A stretch of 18,408 bases of DNA, from assembly GCA_001598975.1 (NCBI GenBank), contig BBXU01000728.1, positions 1 through 18,408 on the forward strand. The letters are read 5' to 3'. The position numbers were made by a program, and so were the translations under genes. Below, piece after piece: positions 8,659 through 18,408 of the stretch; the stretch's first letter is position 1; each line of letters starts with the position of its first letter. The notes beneath the pieces were generated by a model that worked only from the letters and a program-made list of their open reading frames with translations, was not told where the DNA came from and did not search any database. This stretch comes from Parachlorella kessleri (lineage: Eukaryota > Chlorophyta > Trebouxiophyceae > Chlorellales > Chlorellaceae).

Positions 8659-11600
8659 TCACTTGGACGCTTGGATTTTCCACCTGGCCTCAAAGTCCCC
8701 TTCCTCACTGTTGCCTCCTCGCACTGCTACCCCCACATGACCATTGCCCTTCAGACTGCCACCTGCTACAGCCGCAAAGCTGGGCCGCTTTCCTTCACCA
8801 GCCGCAGGATCAACAGCCACAGGGATCTCGTCGCCCTTCCCAGCCCAGGGCCCTGCTCTGCCATTTGCGCTGGGTAACAGGGCGTTGGGCTGGAGCTGCT
8901 CCCGCAGCACAGGTCTCCACTCTGCCTTGGATGGGGCGGTAGCCTTTGCCCGTGGCTGACCCCAGCTGCCGCTGCTACCTCTGCTCAGGTTTCCCTGGTG
9001 GTGGCTCCGCTCCAAGGTTGCAGGGCTGCGGCTGCGATGGTGACGCCATCCACTGCTGGAAGTGCTGGTCCCACTGCTGCTGCGTGAGAAACCTTGCTGC
9101 AGCTGCTGCACCTGTGGATTGCTGGCTGTGTCACCAGCCTGGCTAGATGGCACTACCGAGGCAATGGCTGCCCGCCAGCGCACAGACAGCTCACATGCTG
9201 CCGCTGCTGCATCAAAGACCGCTGCCGGCCGTGCTGCGGTGGCTGCTGCACGCAGCATGCTAGCCAAATGCCGGGTGTCCGCTGCAGCTCTGCTAGCCAT
9301 CTCTATCTGTGCTGCGCCCGGCTGCACTGATAGCGCCACAGCAGCCTGACCTGCTCCGCTTGCTGCCTCAGGAACGGCAGCGGTCTGAGCCAGGGACAGC
9401 CCTCCAGCAGCAAGATCGCGACCTGCTCCATCCACCTCCTGGCTTGCCTGGGTCACGGCCGGTGGGCTCTGCTTGGAGGCCAATGCCACACTGTCGACGA
9501 CTTCTTCCCCAACCTGCCGTTCAACTGACACCATGTTTGCCACCAGTGCAACTGTGGATGGGTCTGCTACGGACGGCAGTGAAGGCATGGCTGGCTTCAT
9601 GCGGGGGCTTCTAAGCAGCTGCGCCTCCAGAGGAAAGGGCAGCATGCTGGGCGGCCCAGCAGTGAACGGGATGGGAGCCGCAAACTGCGACAGGAAAGCT
9701 GCATGCTGCTGCTGCTGGCGCTCTTGCAAGATTTCTCCCAGGTCCACATCCCCAAACTGCAACAAGACGGCAGACAGTGCCAGCTGTGGAACTCATCAAG
9801 GGTACGCTGCTGCAGCTAAGTGTCACTAGGTTACACCACCACCGATGGCAAAATATCCCGTGTCAGATTACGCTTCAACCAGCCCTTGCATATAAAATTC
9901 GCCTGTGGAACACTCAGTAGCAGAGTGGACACTGAGCACCTTACCTTCATTGCCGGCATGGGGGCAGCTGGATAGTAGTAGTAGCCCATTGGCGGCGGTG
10001 GGGCATAGCCATAAATGGGTGCAGGAGGGAAGGGTCCACCTTGGGGCACATGTGAGATGTCCCCCTGGATGGAAGCTGACACCTCTGCAGGGGCAATCAC
10101 CACACGGCAGTCTGATGCAGAGATGGCATGGACCGTCGGCCCCATTGGAAAAGACATGACATAGGTAACTTGCACGACTGTTAAGCTATGCACCGCAACC
10201 GGCTGAAGCCATATGGAAGGGTGCCCACCATGCTCATCCAGCGCTGGCGTGGTGGAGCGTGCTCCTCCCAGCTCCTGTATCTGCTGTCCCGCCTGCTCCC
10301 GCTCTGCAGCTTCCACAGTGCCTGGGACGCTGCTGCCTTCTGTGCAGTGGGATAGCAGGTGTAAAAGGGCCGCTTCTGACTGCGGCAGTGGTGCTGCCAG
10401 CGGCAGAATAGGCTGGCTGGCGGGAACACAAGCCGCACATGCTGCTCCCACAGCTCCATCCAGATTGACTGCATCACCAGCACCCTGCTTGGAAGCTGCT
10501 TGAGAGGCAGAACTGCAGCTGTTTCCAGACGAGCCCGCCACAGCAGCAGGAGGTGTAGGCAGAACAGGTAGTGGGGGTGGCAGCGGGTGGGCGTCTGAAT
10601 GAGCAGGCACACCTGCAGCATCAGCTGCTTCACTGTCTGGCTGTTGCAGCTGAGCTGCCTCAGCAACACTAGGAACTGAGTGCGGCACCAATTCTGCTGA
10701 CATCTGTGGTTCTAACTGTGGGTGCTTCTGCTCCTGGTGCTGCTGCTGCTGCTTGACCTTGGCAGCTGCTGCATAGCTAACGCCTGTTGCAGGCACGTTC
10801 GTTCGCAAGGCTGTGGAAGAAGTTGCAGGCACCTTGCTGGGCAGTGCTGGGAACGCCTCCTCCACGGTTGAGGTGGCTGTGGTGCCAGGAGCATAAGGAG
10901 GCCGCCCGCCTCGGCTTGGGATTGCAGCAGTTAGCGCTGGCTTGGAGCCTGGCTTGGGCGCCCTAGCCGCGTCCACGCCCTGCTCCGTGCTGCTGCCCTG
11001 CAGCTTCTGCCCTGCTCTTGGGTATGCAGCCCACCCCACTGCCTGATGCTGCTGGCCTGTGCGGAACTCTCCAACAGCTGCGCCGTTGCTGCGAGCTGCT
11101 TCGCTGCTCTCCCTGGTGATGCCGTTGGTTGAGGACCTGGCAGCTGCCTCCTGCTGGCTCTGTGGCTGTCCACTGCGGCTGCCGCTCTTGCCAGGGGCAG
11201 AATGCCAGCGGCCTGAGCCATCCTGACCCTCAGCACGGTACAAGGCATTGGTGTATGTCACTTGGCTGGCTGGCCGCGTGCCGCTAAAGCGCTCTGCTTC
11301 AGGCGTGGGTGTGTACCGCGAGGCTGAAGGAGGGGGTGTGAGGTCAGAGTCTGATTCAGCTGCCTGAGACGGGAGCGTACAGGCAGCCTTGAGCGGGGTC
11401 GCTGCTGACGCCTCTGCAGGCACACTGGCTGGCTGCTGCTCCAGAGCCTGGCTGCCAGCGCAAGCGCTGTCTTCAACAACAGGAGTTGCGCCTGACTCCG
11501 CCGCCTCCTCGACCTCCGATGAGGCAGCAAGGCTGGTGCTGCTGCTGGTGCGGGAGAGGCTGGCGCTGCTCGACTGCGCCTTGGCTGCTTTCCCGGCGCC

Positions 11601-14600
11601 GCCGTTGACAACTGCCTTCTGCCGAGGCTGCCGCAACTTGGCCTTCTTGTCCTGGGTTAGGCAGACGCATGGAGAAGTTAACAAGGGAGGGAGTGAGATA
11701 AAGCATGCAACCATTACTTCAAGGCGAACACCCACTACAATCCACTGTACTGAGGTATGATTGCACGCACGAGACAATGCAGTGGCAATTTATAGCTCAA
11801 CCACAGGGCTCAGTGCTAAATGCCAAGTACCTCTAGTTAAGCAGCATGGGTCCTACCTTTTTCTTCTCGTCGGCCGGTTTTGTCTTCTCGCCTTTCTGTG
11901 CCTCCTCCAGCTCCTGCAGGGTATACTTTTAGGAAGAAATCTTACCATCGCAATTGCACACGAGTGTGACCACAGGAGGAAGCAATTATGTTACATCACA
12001 GCTGGCTGAACGGCAATTCCATAAAGAATGTGGTGCACCAGACCTAAAACAGAGGCTGCAATGACTCCGCACACAATTTAGCATTTTTTGCTAAAACTGA
12101 CCTCCAGCTCGCGCTGCGCCTTCTCCGCTGCCTGCTGCCGGTGAGACAACAGAGCTTCCACCAAGCGCCGCCCAACAAAAGCCGAGAGCGCAGCTTCTGC
12201 ATTGTACCCCAGGACTGACTCATCCCTAGCTGGCAGGGACCTGTCGTACAGGAAGGTGCCCTCGCTAGTCTTGGTCAGCAGGCTGCAAGTAGGAGGAGCA
12301 GGCACAGCTTTATCAGCACTGGCAGGCAGGCTCTGGGTAAAGGTGACACAACAAGGACAGGAACACCGCAGGATTGTCCATCAGTTTTTCTTAGTCAAGC
12401 CTGCTGCCTCATATCCCATCCTGAGCTTCAATTGGGCCTCACTTACGTGGCCAGCGCCTCGCCTGAGAGAGACTCCAAACCCTTGCCGCGCACAACCACC
12501 TCAAACAGAGTTCGGCCGGCCGCCAGCATAGTGCGCTGCAACAGCACAAAAGAAAAGAGCCGCAGGGAGCGGTAAGAGCAGGCTCTTGCACATTATCAGA
12601 TGCCAAAGAAGAAAGCTGCGGAAGGACTGGGCTTTGGAGTGCAAACATGAAATAAGCGACCCACGCATCCTCACTGCGCCCTGCTCCAGTGCAAATGTGA
12701 AATGCAGACCTTCCTGGCCCAGAGCCAGGTCGCGACATGCACTCCATTTAATCCCACTGCAGCACTAACACCCTAACACAACCACAGACCGACACCGATG
12801 GATGGCCAGCCAGATGCTTGCCACACCTGCTCAGTGGTGAGGGCTGATCCGTTGTCTCGCTCCAGAGCGCGCATCTCCATGCAGCGTAGCACCGCCTCAC
12901 TGCCCAGCTCAGCCTGCAGGTTCAGCACGGCCTGCTTCTCCGGAAGCGGCAACCCGTCCCAGTAGTCTACCAGCTGTGCCCGGCCTGCAGCCATGTGCCA
13001 GGTATTATCAGGTCATGACAGGCCAAAAGTATACCAGCTGTGCACGTCTGTTAGAAGGGAGTCAGGCATTAAAGGAAATTGCCATGATGCAGGGATTCTA
13101 TTCAGCAAACTGCTATGTAAAGCGCTGCTGCAAAAGCTGGACTAAGATACAACCATCAACTCGCCCGGGAACATCTCATAAGGCCTGCATAGGAGGAGTG
13201 CAACCGCAAACCCTGCTGCGCTTGCATCTGTGCTACTCACTTGGCATAGTACTGCCTTTGGCACCAGCAGCGCCCTTGCCTGGGCCACCCATTGCCTTGT
13301 GGCCCAGGTGCACAGCCAAGCAGCGCCTCTGGTTGATAATGGACAGGAACTCCTTGCGGCAGCGTGGACACTTGTGGGTGGCATCGCGGCCAGACACAGA
13401 AGTCGGGCTTACCAGCGCACCACGGCTGCCTCCACTGGAAAAGACGGAACTGCAGTGTCACAAGTGACAGGGCAAAGATGTTGCAACTTGACAAACACCT
13501 GGTGCTTTCTTTCGAACTCGGGCAATGCCTTGTCCGCTGATACATCAGTGCCATATATATGCCTTGTTCAGCTGATACATCAGGGCAGATATGGTACGCA
13601 TAAGCATCAGCCCATGACTAACCACACAACAAAGCAGGATGCCATGAGGGCATACCAGAAAGCAAAGCCTCAAGTCCATGCCAGAAATGCACAAATACTA
13701 TTCACCTTGTCCGCGGCTGCACGCGACTTGTCATGCGCATGTCCAACAGAGGCATGGTTTCCTCTGAGCTGTGCATGCTCGCAGGGCTCATAGGTCGCTG
13801 CATGGCTGCCATGTTGCGCACAGGGCGGAAGATCGGGCCGGACAGGCTGGAGGAGCGTTCCTGGCATGAGATAAGGGGGAAGAAAGCATGCCTTCAGCTT
13901 GGCTTTGACATGCCGGGCATGGCAAGGACGGTCTGAAGTCAAGGTGGAAACTTTGGCTTCAAGTTCACATCAGGATGCAGCACAGTCACCACTATGTTGA
14001 TCCAGACCAGGCAACAACTTAAGCGCTGCCATCAACTTGACCCAACAAAGACAAAAAATGCTCATGCAAAGGCTCAAGTGCAGGCCATTTGGGAGAAGCA
14101 CTAACCCTCGATGCAGCGCCTGAAGCTGCTGGCGACTCTGCTGCAGGCTTAGTCAGGCTGCCACCCAGCTGGCTGCCAAGACTGCTACTGCTGCCGAGGT
14201 CAGGCGTCCCTGACCGTTGTATGCTGCTGCTGTGTGCACTTGCTGAGCCGACTGACCCGGCGGACGCCGGTCGCTGCTGGTCCTGTGTAGGCGCTGAGGA
14301 GGCAGAGGAGCGGCGGCGGAGCCCTGTCTGACCACACAGGCCACCGCCACCGAGCTCCTCTTCCTCAGGGCTGGCAAAGAGGCTGCTTGTAACAGCAGAA
14401 GCTGCTGCCGCAGTGACGCCTGGCAGTACGCTGGCAGGGTTGAAGGCGGCTTGGTACGGCCGGGGCCCCAGTGGCGGCAGGTGCAGCAAATCTGCGCTTG
14501 AGGTGGCGACAAAGCGGGAGCTGCTGCTGACAGGATCTGTCTGCGAGCCACGGCTGGTTGTGGGCCTCAGTGGGAAGGGTATTGGCTCATCCACCTGACT

Positions 14601-15490
14601 CATAGTGCTGGTACCTGTGCACTCGCACTTCCTGTCGGTGGTGCTCTGCGGGCACGTGTGCTGCTGCTGCTGCTGCGCTTCCTGCTGTGATTGCTGCTGC
14701 ACCAGTGGCCGGGAGCGAGGGCTTGCCCTTACAGGTGGGGCAGAGCGTACCACAACCTCAGTCTTGCAGCCAGGGTACACCAGGGACGCGATGGTGTGGG
14801 GGCCGGTCGCAACTGGCTTCCTGCAGGTGTGAGCTAACAGGTGGTCATGCGGCAGCCAAGCTCACAGGCAGCCAAGCTCACAAAAACCTCAGAACGTAAC
14901 AAGCAGAGCAGCAGCCACAAGCCGTGCCGCAGCTGGGTGATACTTCAGGCCCAACCTGCTGAACGGCTCACCACTCGTATGTTGATCCGGCAGACACTCG
15001 AGGAGTTTCCTCAGCCTCGCTGGTGGTGTTGTTCCTGATCTCAAAGGACTGAGGCGGACCGCTGGACACCGCAATACGCACGCTGCCGCCAGCAAACACC
15101 TGGGCCGAGCCTGGGGTACACCGCTGCTCGTCTACAGTTATCACTAGCTGCCGACTAGCCAACTTCATAACCTCATGGGTGGCGGAGCTGCCAGCGGTGG
15201 CCCTGGGTTGGGGCGTCTCGTCCTCGGCACGTGCAAGCTTTGCAAGATGGCTGGACACAAAGTGCCGCTCCTGCAGCGTCAGATGCAGAAGTCAGAGCCG
15301 GTAAGAGCGCAAGAGCTGCAAGTCCGAGCGCTAACAAGGCTCACTGACAGCGAAGAAGGCAGTCCATGCCCCGCACCTCGAGTGCCTCAAACAACTGGAG
15401 CACCGTGCTGTCACTAAGACTGTCAGTGCTGACTAGAGACTCTCCTAGCCGCTGGAGCCTGCTTTGAGCGTCCGAACACACTTCTTTCAT
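8659..15490 (-). CDS. Plant-type zinc-finger / NST1-like protein, function unknown (11-exon model)
   Basis: Spliced exons: 15490-15377, 15270-14972, 14820-14106, 13860-13706, 13434-13241, 12984-12827, 12535-12447, 12282-12102, 11913-11857, 11651-9945, 9756-8659. Every junction is GT-AG and the frame holds, giving 1,588 residues ending at TGA 8661-8659. The start is the ATG at 15490, with an in-frame TAG two codons upstream. Layout: short helix (1-60); beta-rich module (about 85-160); Ser/Gln-rich linker; zinc finger C450, C453, C466, H470; helical region (about 493-625) starting AQLVDYWDGLPLPEKQ; charged coiled coil (about 618-665); then about 900 disordered residues rich in Ser, Ala, Gln and Pro, with a Tyr/Pro patch (YGYAPPPPMGYYYYP). 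The order 'finger, W-D/LP helix region, TFLY segment, basic coiled coil' resembles, from memory, uncharacterised plant proteins annotated as C2H2 or NST1-like. No function is assigned. Confidence 0.78.
13241..13434 (-). other. Zinc-finger exon with C-x2-C-x12-C-x3-H spacing
   Basis: Exon 5 of the zinc-finger gene encodes HKCPRCRKEFLSIINQRRCL followed by AVHLGHK. Taking C450 and C453 as the first pair, the canonical C2H2 spacing (x12 then x3) falls on C466 and H470. The first zinc-binding His of a classical finger is therefore replaced by Cys; H473 is an alternative ligand. The Phe four residues after C453 matches the usual hydrophobic position. A single finger is more often found in protein- or RNA-binding factors than in sequence-specific DNA binders. 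Confidence 0.65.
13527..13595. repeat. Imperfect ~34-bp tandem duplication in intron 4
   Basis: The unit at 13527-13560 starts GCCTTGTCCGCTGATACATC and ends in an AT run. It is followed directly by a related unit from 13561 that starts GCCTTGTTCAGCTGATACAT. The two share GCCTTGT, GCTGATACATCAG and a terminal ATAT with a few changes. The duplication lies inside intron 4 of the zinc-finger gene. Confidence 0.75.
14700..15270 (-). other. Beta-rich N-terminal module spanning exons 2-3 of the zinc-finger gene
   Basis: Residues about 85-160 alternate strand-like and turn-like segments (RQLVITVDEQRC, AQVFAGGSVRIAVS, QSFEIRNNTTSE, GSTYEWKPVATGPHTI, ASLVYPGCKTEVVV). The pattern 'W..x..GPHTI.S..YPG' with strands on both sides looks like a cupredoxin- or Ig-like beta sandwich. 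The copper ligands of true cupredoxins are not evident. The splice at 14972/14820 falls inside the module, in the middle of the Trp codon, and restores a continuous domain, which supports the junction. Confidence 0.45.
14851..14882. repeat. Perfect 16-bp tandem duplication in intron 2
   Basis: GGCAGCCAAGCTCACA occurs twice head-to-tail (14851-14866 and 14867-14882), in intron 2 of the zinc-finger gene, about 30 bp upstream of its acceptor in transcript sense. Confidence 0.85.
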
Positions 15491-15735
15491 CAACTAGGCC
15501 CCGCCGGCATCTTCAAGTGATCAAGAACACACTTGGGCTTGCAAGTACTTCTTTGGGCTAGACGTATCACGGGGCAAATCTGAAGGACTCTCTTCTGAAC
15601 TCCCTCCTTTCAACTTTCAAGGTGCACAAAGGGAACTTTCCCGCCGCTGGACCTCACGTTTCTGCTAGGACAACGTCGGGTGCTCCAGTCCCGCATCACT
15701 TCTTTCCATTGACTTGCATCCATTCAGCAATCGGG
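15491..15735. promoter_or_regulatory. Compact divergent (bidirectional) promoter region
   Basis: Only 245 bp separate the start codon of the minus-strand zinc-finger gene from the predicted start of argininosuccinate synthase on the plus strand. Both 5' UTRs and both core promoters must lie here unless an upstream non-coding exon overlaps a neighbour. No clear TATA box was seen in either direction. Confidence 0.6.
15637..15645 (+). promoter_or_regulatory. E2F/DP-type binding site candidate
   Basis: TTTCCCGCC matches the consensus TTTSSCGC of E2F/DP factors, which is conserved from algae to animals and typical of S-phase genes. It lies near the middle of the divergent promoter. A match of this length could occur by chance (a few percent in 245 bp). 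Confidence 0.35.
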
Positions 15736-16000
15736 ATGGTGTGCACAGGTATGAGAGGGGCAGTGCACCATGTGCCAGTACCCAGCCCAGCTCCTTCGTT
15801 TTGCCCATCATTTGGAAACGTTGTTGCAGGCCTGCCCAGCACTGCTGATTTCTCGGGTCTGACCGTGACCTGAGTGATGGCATGCAGGAGCCCCCACGAC
15901 CCAGCGAGCGACCCTTGGCGGCACCAGGGTTGCAATTGCAAGGGCTCCTGTCGCCCGGGCCAGCAGGCGTACGGTGCTGACTTGCGCAGCTAAGCAGCAG
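15736..16000 (+). other. Transit-peptide coding exons 1-2 of argininosuccinate synthase
   Basis: The frame that enters the enzyme at 16000/16244 reads back to a stop codon at 15872-15874 without any ATG, so an upstream exon is needed. ATG GTG TGC ACA G at 15736-15748, followed by a GTATGA donor, joins the AG acceptor at 15886-15887 in the correct phase. The result is [20 protein letters not shown] and onward, with no acidic residues, many Arg/Thr/Ala and a VLTCAAK cleavage-like end, as expected of a plastid transit peptide. A different upstream exon remains possible. Confidence 0.55.
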
Positions 16001-18358
16001 GTGGGTGTTGCCCTAGCCGGCGCGCCGCACCCACGTCGTCGCTGGGCCTGGCAGCGCGACAGCCTCAGCCTATGGGCCAATTGGTTGGGCATCAGTATCC
16101 CTTTAACTGATCAACATTCATGGCAACCCAAAGCGGAGGATGCTCTGAGGCGGCCATGTCACGTGACTTCACTAGGCGGCCCCAGGATACAGGGCTGGCT
16201 GGTAAAGGAGATGTGAATCAGTCGGACTTGTGGTCTTTCACAGGTGAACAAAGTGGTGCTGGCCTACTCTGGTGGCCTGGACACCTCCGTCATCCTGAAG
16301 TGGCTTCAGGAGACATACGATTGCGAAGTGGTGACCTTCACCGCTGACTTGGGCCAGGTCAGTGTGGAGCAGAGGAGTGCCAGGTTCGCATAGGTACGGG
16401 TTTGGGGCCCACCCTTCTTTCCACTAGTGGGATGTGGGCAGTTAGTGTTTGCAAATAGCTGCCGGCTGCATGGCCTTTCTGGGGCTGTGGACACCTCTGC
16501 CCCTTGCACCCAAGCATGTACCTGTGTCTGTGGGGTGTGCTACCTGCTCCTTGGGGCAAATGCATAGCATGCATGTCTGGCTTGTGTCATATCTGTTTCA
16601 CCGGTCGGTTGTCGAGCTCACACTGTTTGGGTGACAAGTTGCACCTGCCTGGACAGGGTGAGGAGTTGGAGCCGGCCAGGCGTAAGGCTGAGGCTGCTGG
16701 AGTGAAGGAGATCTACATTGATGACCTGCGGGAGGAGTTTGTTCGGGACTATGTCTTCCCCATGTTCAGGTCAGTCCAGAGGGCCCGGGCTTGTAGGGGT
16801 TGATGACCAGGGGGCGGGTGTGGGCTGGGGCGGCCAGGCAGCTCAAAACTGCTTTTGTGCTGCCTGGATGGACCTGAGAGATCCCAAGATCCCAGACCTT
16901 ATGCGGGTGTGGTCCAGGCCCCTCCTCCTGTTGGGGTGCGTCAACCGTGGTGGGGCGGGTCCGGGCCACGGCAGCATTCTGCTGCTGGGAAGGTAACCCC
17001 TCTCCTTAAGCCCAAGCCCTGGGTGCTGCCTGCCACGCGCCCAGAAGGTTCCGGCGCGATGCTCTTCAAGCAGGTGAAGTGGGAGCCACTTCTGAAAGTA
17101 TAAGGAGTAACTCCATGCTTTCTCTCCCCTCGCGTTCAAGAACTGTCCCTGGTCACTCACTGTGCAGGGCCAACTCCCAGTACGAGGGCGTGTACCTGCT
17201 AGGTACCTCCATTGCCCGCCCGCTGATCGCCAAGCGCCAGATCGAGATCGCCAAGGCTGTGGGTGCTGACGCCGTGTCCCATGGCGCCACCGGCAAGGGC
17301 AATGACCAAGTGCGCTTTGAGCTGGGGTGAGTGGGCACATGTGGCTTGGTTTATTGTGCGTGAAATGCATGGTGTGTTTGCAGGCCGTCTGTCACTATAG
17401 CAGTCGTGCTGGGGTGAGGTTGCACATGGTTGATTGACGAGACATGCCCTGGTTATCGCGCTTGCGCATTGTGGCTTAAACGGGAATCTCAAGCATTGCC
17501 AGGGCAGCCAGACCTGATGCTTACTTGCCGTTACTATATCACTTATTTGTCAACTTGGGCTGTCCCCATGCTGCAACCTGTTTGTGTATGTTGTTTCCAC
17601 ACCGCCTCTGCAGGTACTACGGCCTCAAGCCCGACATCAAGGTTATTGCCCCCTGGCGTGAGTGGGACCTCAACTCGCGCACCAAGCTCATCTCGTACGC
17701 CGAGTCGCGCGGCATTGAGGTGCCTGCCTCCAAGCGTGGCGAGCCGCCCTTCTCCATGGACGCTAACTTGCTGCACATCTCCTACGAGGGGTGAGCCTGG
17801 AATCATCTAGCTCCCTTCCCACTGAAGGCTAGCTTGTGTAGTGGCGGCACCCATTGGGCAGGGATAGTTGTGCCACGTTTGTAAACTGACACCCTGGAGC
17901 GTGCAGCCTGGTGACCAACCCCTGGGCTCGTGGCGCTGCTTTCTGTCTGGCCGGCACTGAACCTGTGCTGCGCCTGCGCCCTCTGGAAGGCTGTGTCCAC
18001 CAGACACCCTCCCTCATGTGCTTGGTAAATGTTTTGGCGTCTCACTTTCGCCCGTCCTGCTATGGTGAAGCCGATCAATGCCATAAAGATCTCCTGACGT
18101 ACTCGTTTCCCACTGTCCCTGAAGTTCTTCATATCTCCCACTTTTCTCACCCGTCCCCTTGCAGCAATGCTCTGGAGGACCCCTGGGCGGAGCCCTCCGA
18201 GAGCATGTTCACGCGGTCGGTTAGCCCCGAGCAGGCGCCCGACGAACCCACCTATGTTGAGCTGGAGTTTGAGAAGGGAGACCCCGTGGCTATCGACGGC
18301 GTGCCCATGAGCCCCGCCACCCTGCTCACAAAGCTGAACGAGCTGGGCGGCCAGAATG
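15736..18358 (+). CDS. argG: Argininosuccinate synthase, plastid-targeted, 3' end beyond window
   Basis: Argininosuccinate synthase (EC 6.3.4.5) joins citrulline and aspartate with ATP in arginine biosynthesis. Exons: 15736-15748, 15888-16000, 16244-16357, 16657-16769, 17168-17326, 17614-17790, 18165-18358 (donor; next exon outside). Together they give 294 residues in one frame. Residues 1-42 look like a chloroplast transit peptide (Arg/Ala/Thr/Ser-rich, ending [12 protein letters not shown]). The enzyme then starts [16 protein letters not shown], with the ATP-binding SGGLDTS motif at 51-57. [22 protein letters not shown] (127-136) and [14 protein letters not shown] (156-169, substrate- and ATP-binding region) follow, then APWREW and a SPEQAPDEP region. 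About 150 C-terminal residues (oligomerisation part) are missing because the window ends, not because the gene is broken. The identity is certain; the 13-nt first coding exon is the weakest part. Confidence 0.93.
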
Positions 18359-18387
18359 GTGGGTTGCAAGTGCTGTACATGCCTGCC

Positions 18388-18408
18388 GGGGGGCGGGGGG
18401 GGGGGGGG
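18388..18408. repeat. G homopolymer at the right edge
   Basis: G6-C-G14 closes the window, inside the intron after exon 7 of argininosuccinate synthase. It mirrors the C run at position 1 and probably marks an assembly or sequencing break. Confidence 0.8.

Noticed and set aside
15622..15873. Unspliced open frame through the start of argininosuccinate synthase as an alternative N-terminus
   Set aside because: It ends in TGA at 15871-15873 before the transit-peptide exon and is in the wrong frame for the enzyme.
16770..17167. The 398-bp intron 4 of argininosuccinate synthase checked for a hidden exon or small RNA
   Set aside because: The residues on each side (MFR and [11 protein letters not shown]) join exactly as in the enzyme family, leaving no room for an exon; no RNA-like structure was recognised.

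Overview
The window looks like nuclear DNA of a green alga, probably a chlorophyte of the Chlamydomonas/Haematococcus type. It is GC-rich, every gene is split by many GT-AG introns of about 90-400 bp, and long CAG/CTG and GAG/GAA triplet runs lie inside exons. A TGTAA polyadenylation-type signal and a predicted plastid transit peptide on argininosuccinate synthase fit this. No bacterial, viral, transposon, CRISPR or structural-RNA signature was seen. All gene models were spliced by hand, checking that each junction is a GT-AG pair and that the reading frame is carried across it.

Three genes fill the window. (1) 144-7535, minus strand: a 13-exon gene for a ~1,435-residue, very low-complexity protein. 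It has a compact N-terminal region, then a Lys/Gln/Ala-rich tandem-repeat region with several nuclear-localisation-like clusters, long Glu/Ser acidic blocks, and a better-ordered C-terminus. I do not recognise its family. (2) 8659-15490, minus strand: an 11-exon gene for a 1,588-residue protein with an N-terminal beta-rich module, a zinc finger of C-x2-C-x12-C-x3-H form, a helical region and a charged coiled coil resembling an uncharacterised plant zinc-finger/'NST1-like' family, then long disordered tails. (3) 15736-18358 and beyond, plus strand: argininosuccinate synthase (arginine biosynthesis), seven exons in view, with its C-terminal part beyond the right edge.

Genes 2 and 3 are head-to-head, with only 245 bp between start codons; that gap contains an exact E2F-type site. 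Genes 1 and 2 are in tandem, separated by 1.1 kb holding the 3' UTR of one and the promoter of the other. The window starts in a C run and ends in a G run, as if the sequence was broken at G/C homopolymers.

The best candidate for something undescribed is gene 1. Its middle is built from diverged basic/polyglutamine repeats followed by acidic blocks, and almost all of its internal exons are multiples of three and phase-symmetric.
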